From Pelagibacteraceae bacterium GOM-A1 (GTDB taxonomy: Bacteria > Pseudomonadota > Alphaproteobacteria > Pelagibacterales > Pelagibacteraceae): a stretch of 51,008 bases of DNA. Shown here one piece after another: positions 50,893-51,008 of this stretch (position 1 is its first letter; each line of letters begins with the position of its first letter). Below the pieces are notes generated by a model. It ran no database searches. It was given only the letters and a program-made list of their open reading frames with translations, and was not told the origin of the DNA. Location of the stretch: NCBI GenBank assembly GCA_001704065.1, contig LHBX01000045.1, forward strand, positions 1-51,008, written 5' to 3'. The position numbers and the translations under genes are program-made.

Positions 50893-51008
50893 ACTGTAAA
50901 TATATTTTCTAAGACATACTTATTATATATGATATTTGATCGCGGGTTTATTTTACTTAAATTCTTAATTGCCTATAGAAATTAGGGTTAGGTCGTCACT
51001 TAACTAAT
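50893..51008. other. End of window without recognisable feature
   Basis: This AT-rich stretch is upstream of the DadA-like gene and so probably holds its promoter, but I see no convincing -35/-10 pair, hairpin or start of another gene. Confidence 0.5.

Noticed and set aside
50937..51008. Start of another gene or a tRNA at the right edge
   Set aside because: No start codon with a ribosome binding site, no cloverleaf arms and no conserved T-loop sequence.

Overview
This window reads as a streamlined alphaproteobacterial genome of the SAR11/Pelagibacterales type. The grounds are low GC throughout, AAA/TTA/ATT-biased codon use, very short spacers, many ATGA, TAATG or TGATG junctions, convergent genes whose ends touch or overlap, and a gene set dominated by ABC importers and compatible-solute, C1 and amino-acid catabolism. 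The lineage is inferred from style and content; there is no rRNA marker here. I saw no tRNA, rRNA, CRISPR array, insertion sequence, prophage or replication origin. No stretch over 300 bases lacks a gene.

Layout. (1) 1-4245, minus strand: EutA-like and EutD/DoeA-like enzymes, then the ATPase and the solute-binding protein of a PotABCD-type importer whose remaining genes lie beyond the left edge. (2) 4362-8730, plus strand: aldehyde dehydrogenase, VOC protein, homocysteine S-methyltransferase, MsrA and a serine beta-lactamase-fold protein, behind a good sigma-70 promoter. (3) 13232-8732, minus strand: iron alcohol dehydrogenase, an amidase broken by one frameshift, a DMT transporter and a second homocysteine S-methyltransferase. 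(4) 13271-18532: another DMT transporter, then a glycine betaine/carnitine-class importer with a divergent ATPase, a double-permease fusion and a binding protein. (5) 18588-26284: an island that can be read as gamma-butyrobetaine to L-carnitine to 3-dehydrocarnitine to betainyl-CoA to glycine betaine, plus a CitE-like lyase, a choline-dehydrogenase-like GMC enzyme, an SDR and two GFA-fold zinc proteins.

(6) 26343-41461: a DMT transporter, a plus-strand amino-acid-type binding protein, and a long minus-strand run holding two HAAT/Liv-type ABC systems. Between them sit AzlCD, a secreted pentapeptide-repeat protein, a glutarate hydroxylase (GlaH/CsiD) and a ProC-like reductase. The run includes a 60-aa unknown ORF between LivH and LivM, and a 22-codon hydrophobic microORF coupled to the last permease. 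(7) 41582-42165, plus strand: a DUF2805/TIGR03643 protein and a glutaredoxin. (8) 50892-42170, minus strand: a DadA-like oxidase, a DMT transporter, a 2-hydroxyacid dehydrogenase, AceE, an HDAC-family amidohydrolase, MsrB, an inverse-autotransporter-like beta-barrel and a small secreted Cys-containing protein.

Taken together, most genes take up and dismantle nitrogen-rich osmolytes and amino acids (betaines, carnitine, possibly ectoine-like compounds, glutarate, branched or short amides), with methyl-transfer and redox-repair genes beside them. The least explained items are the microORF at 28629-28697, the 60-aa ORF at 38389-38571, the passenger-less barrel and its partner at 42170-43747, and the EutAD plus PotABCD-type pairing.
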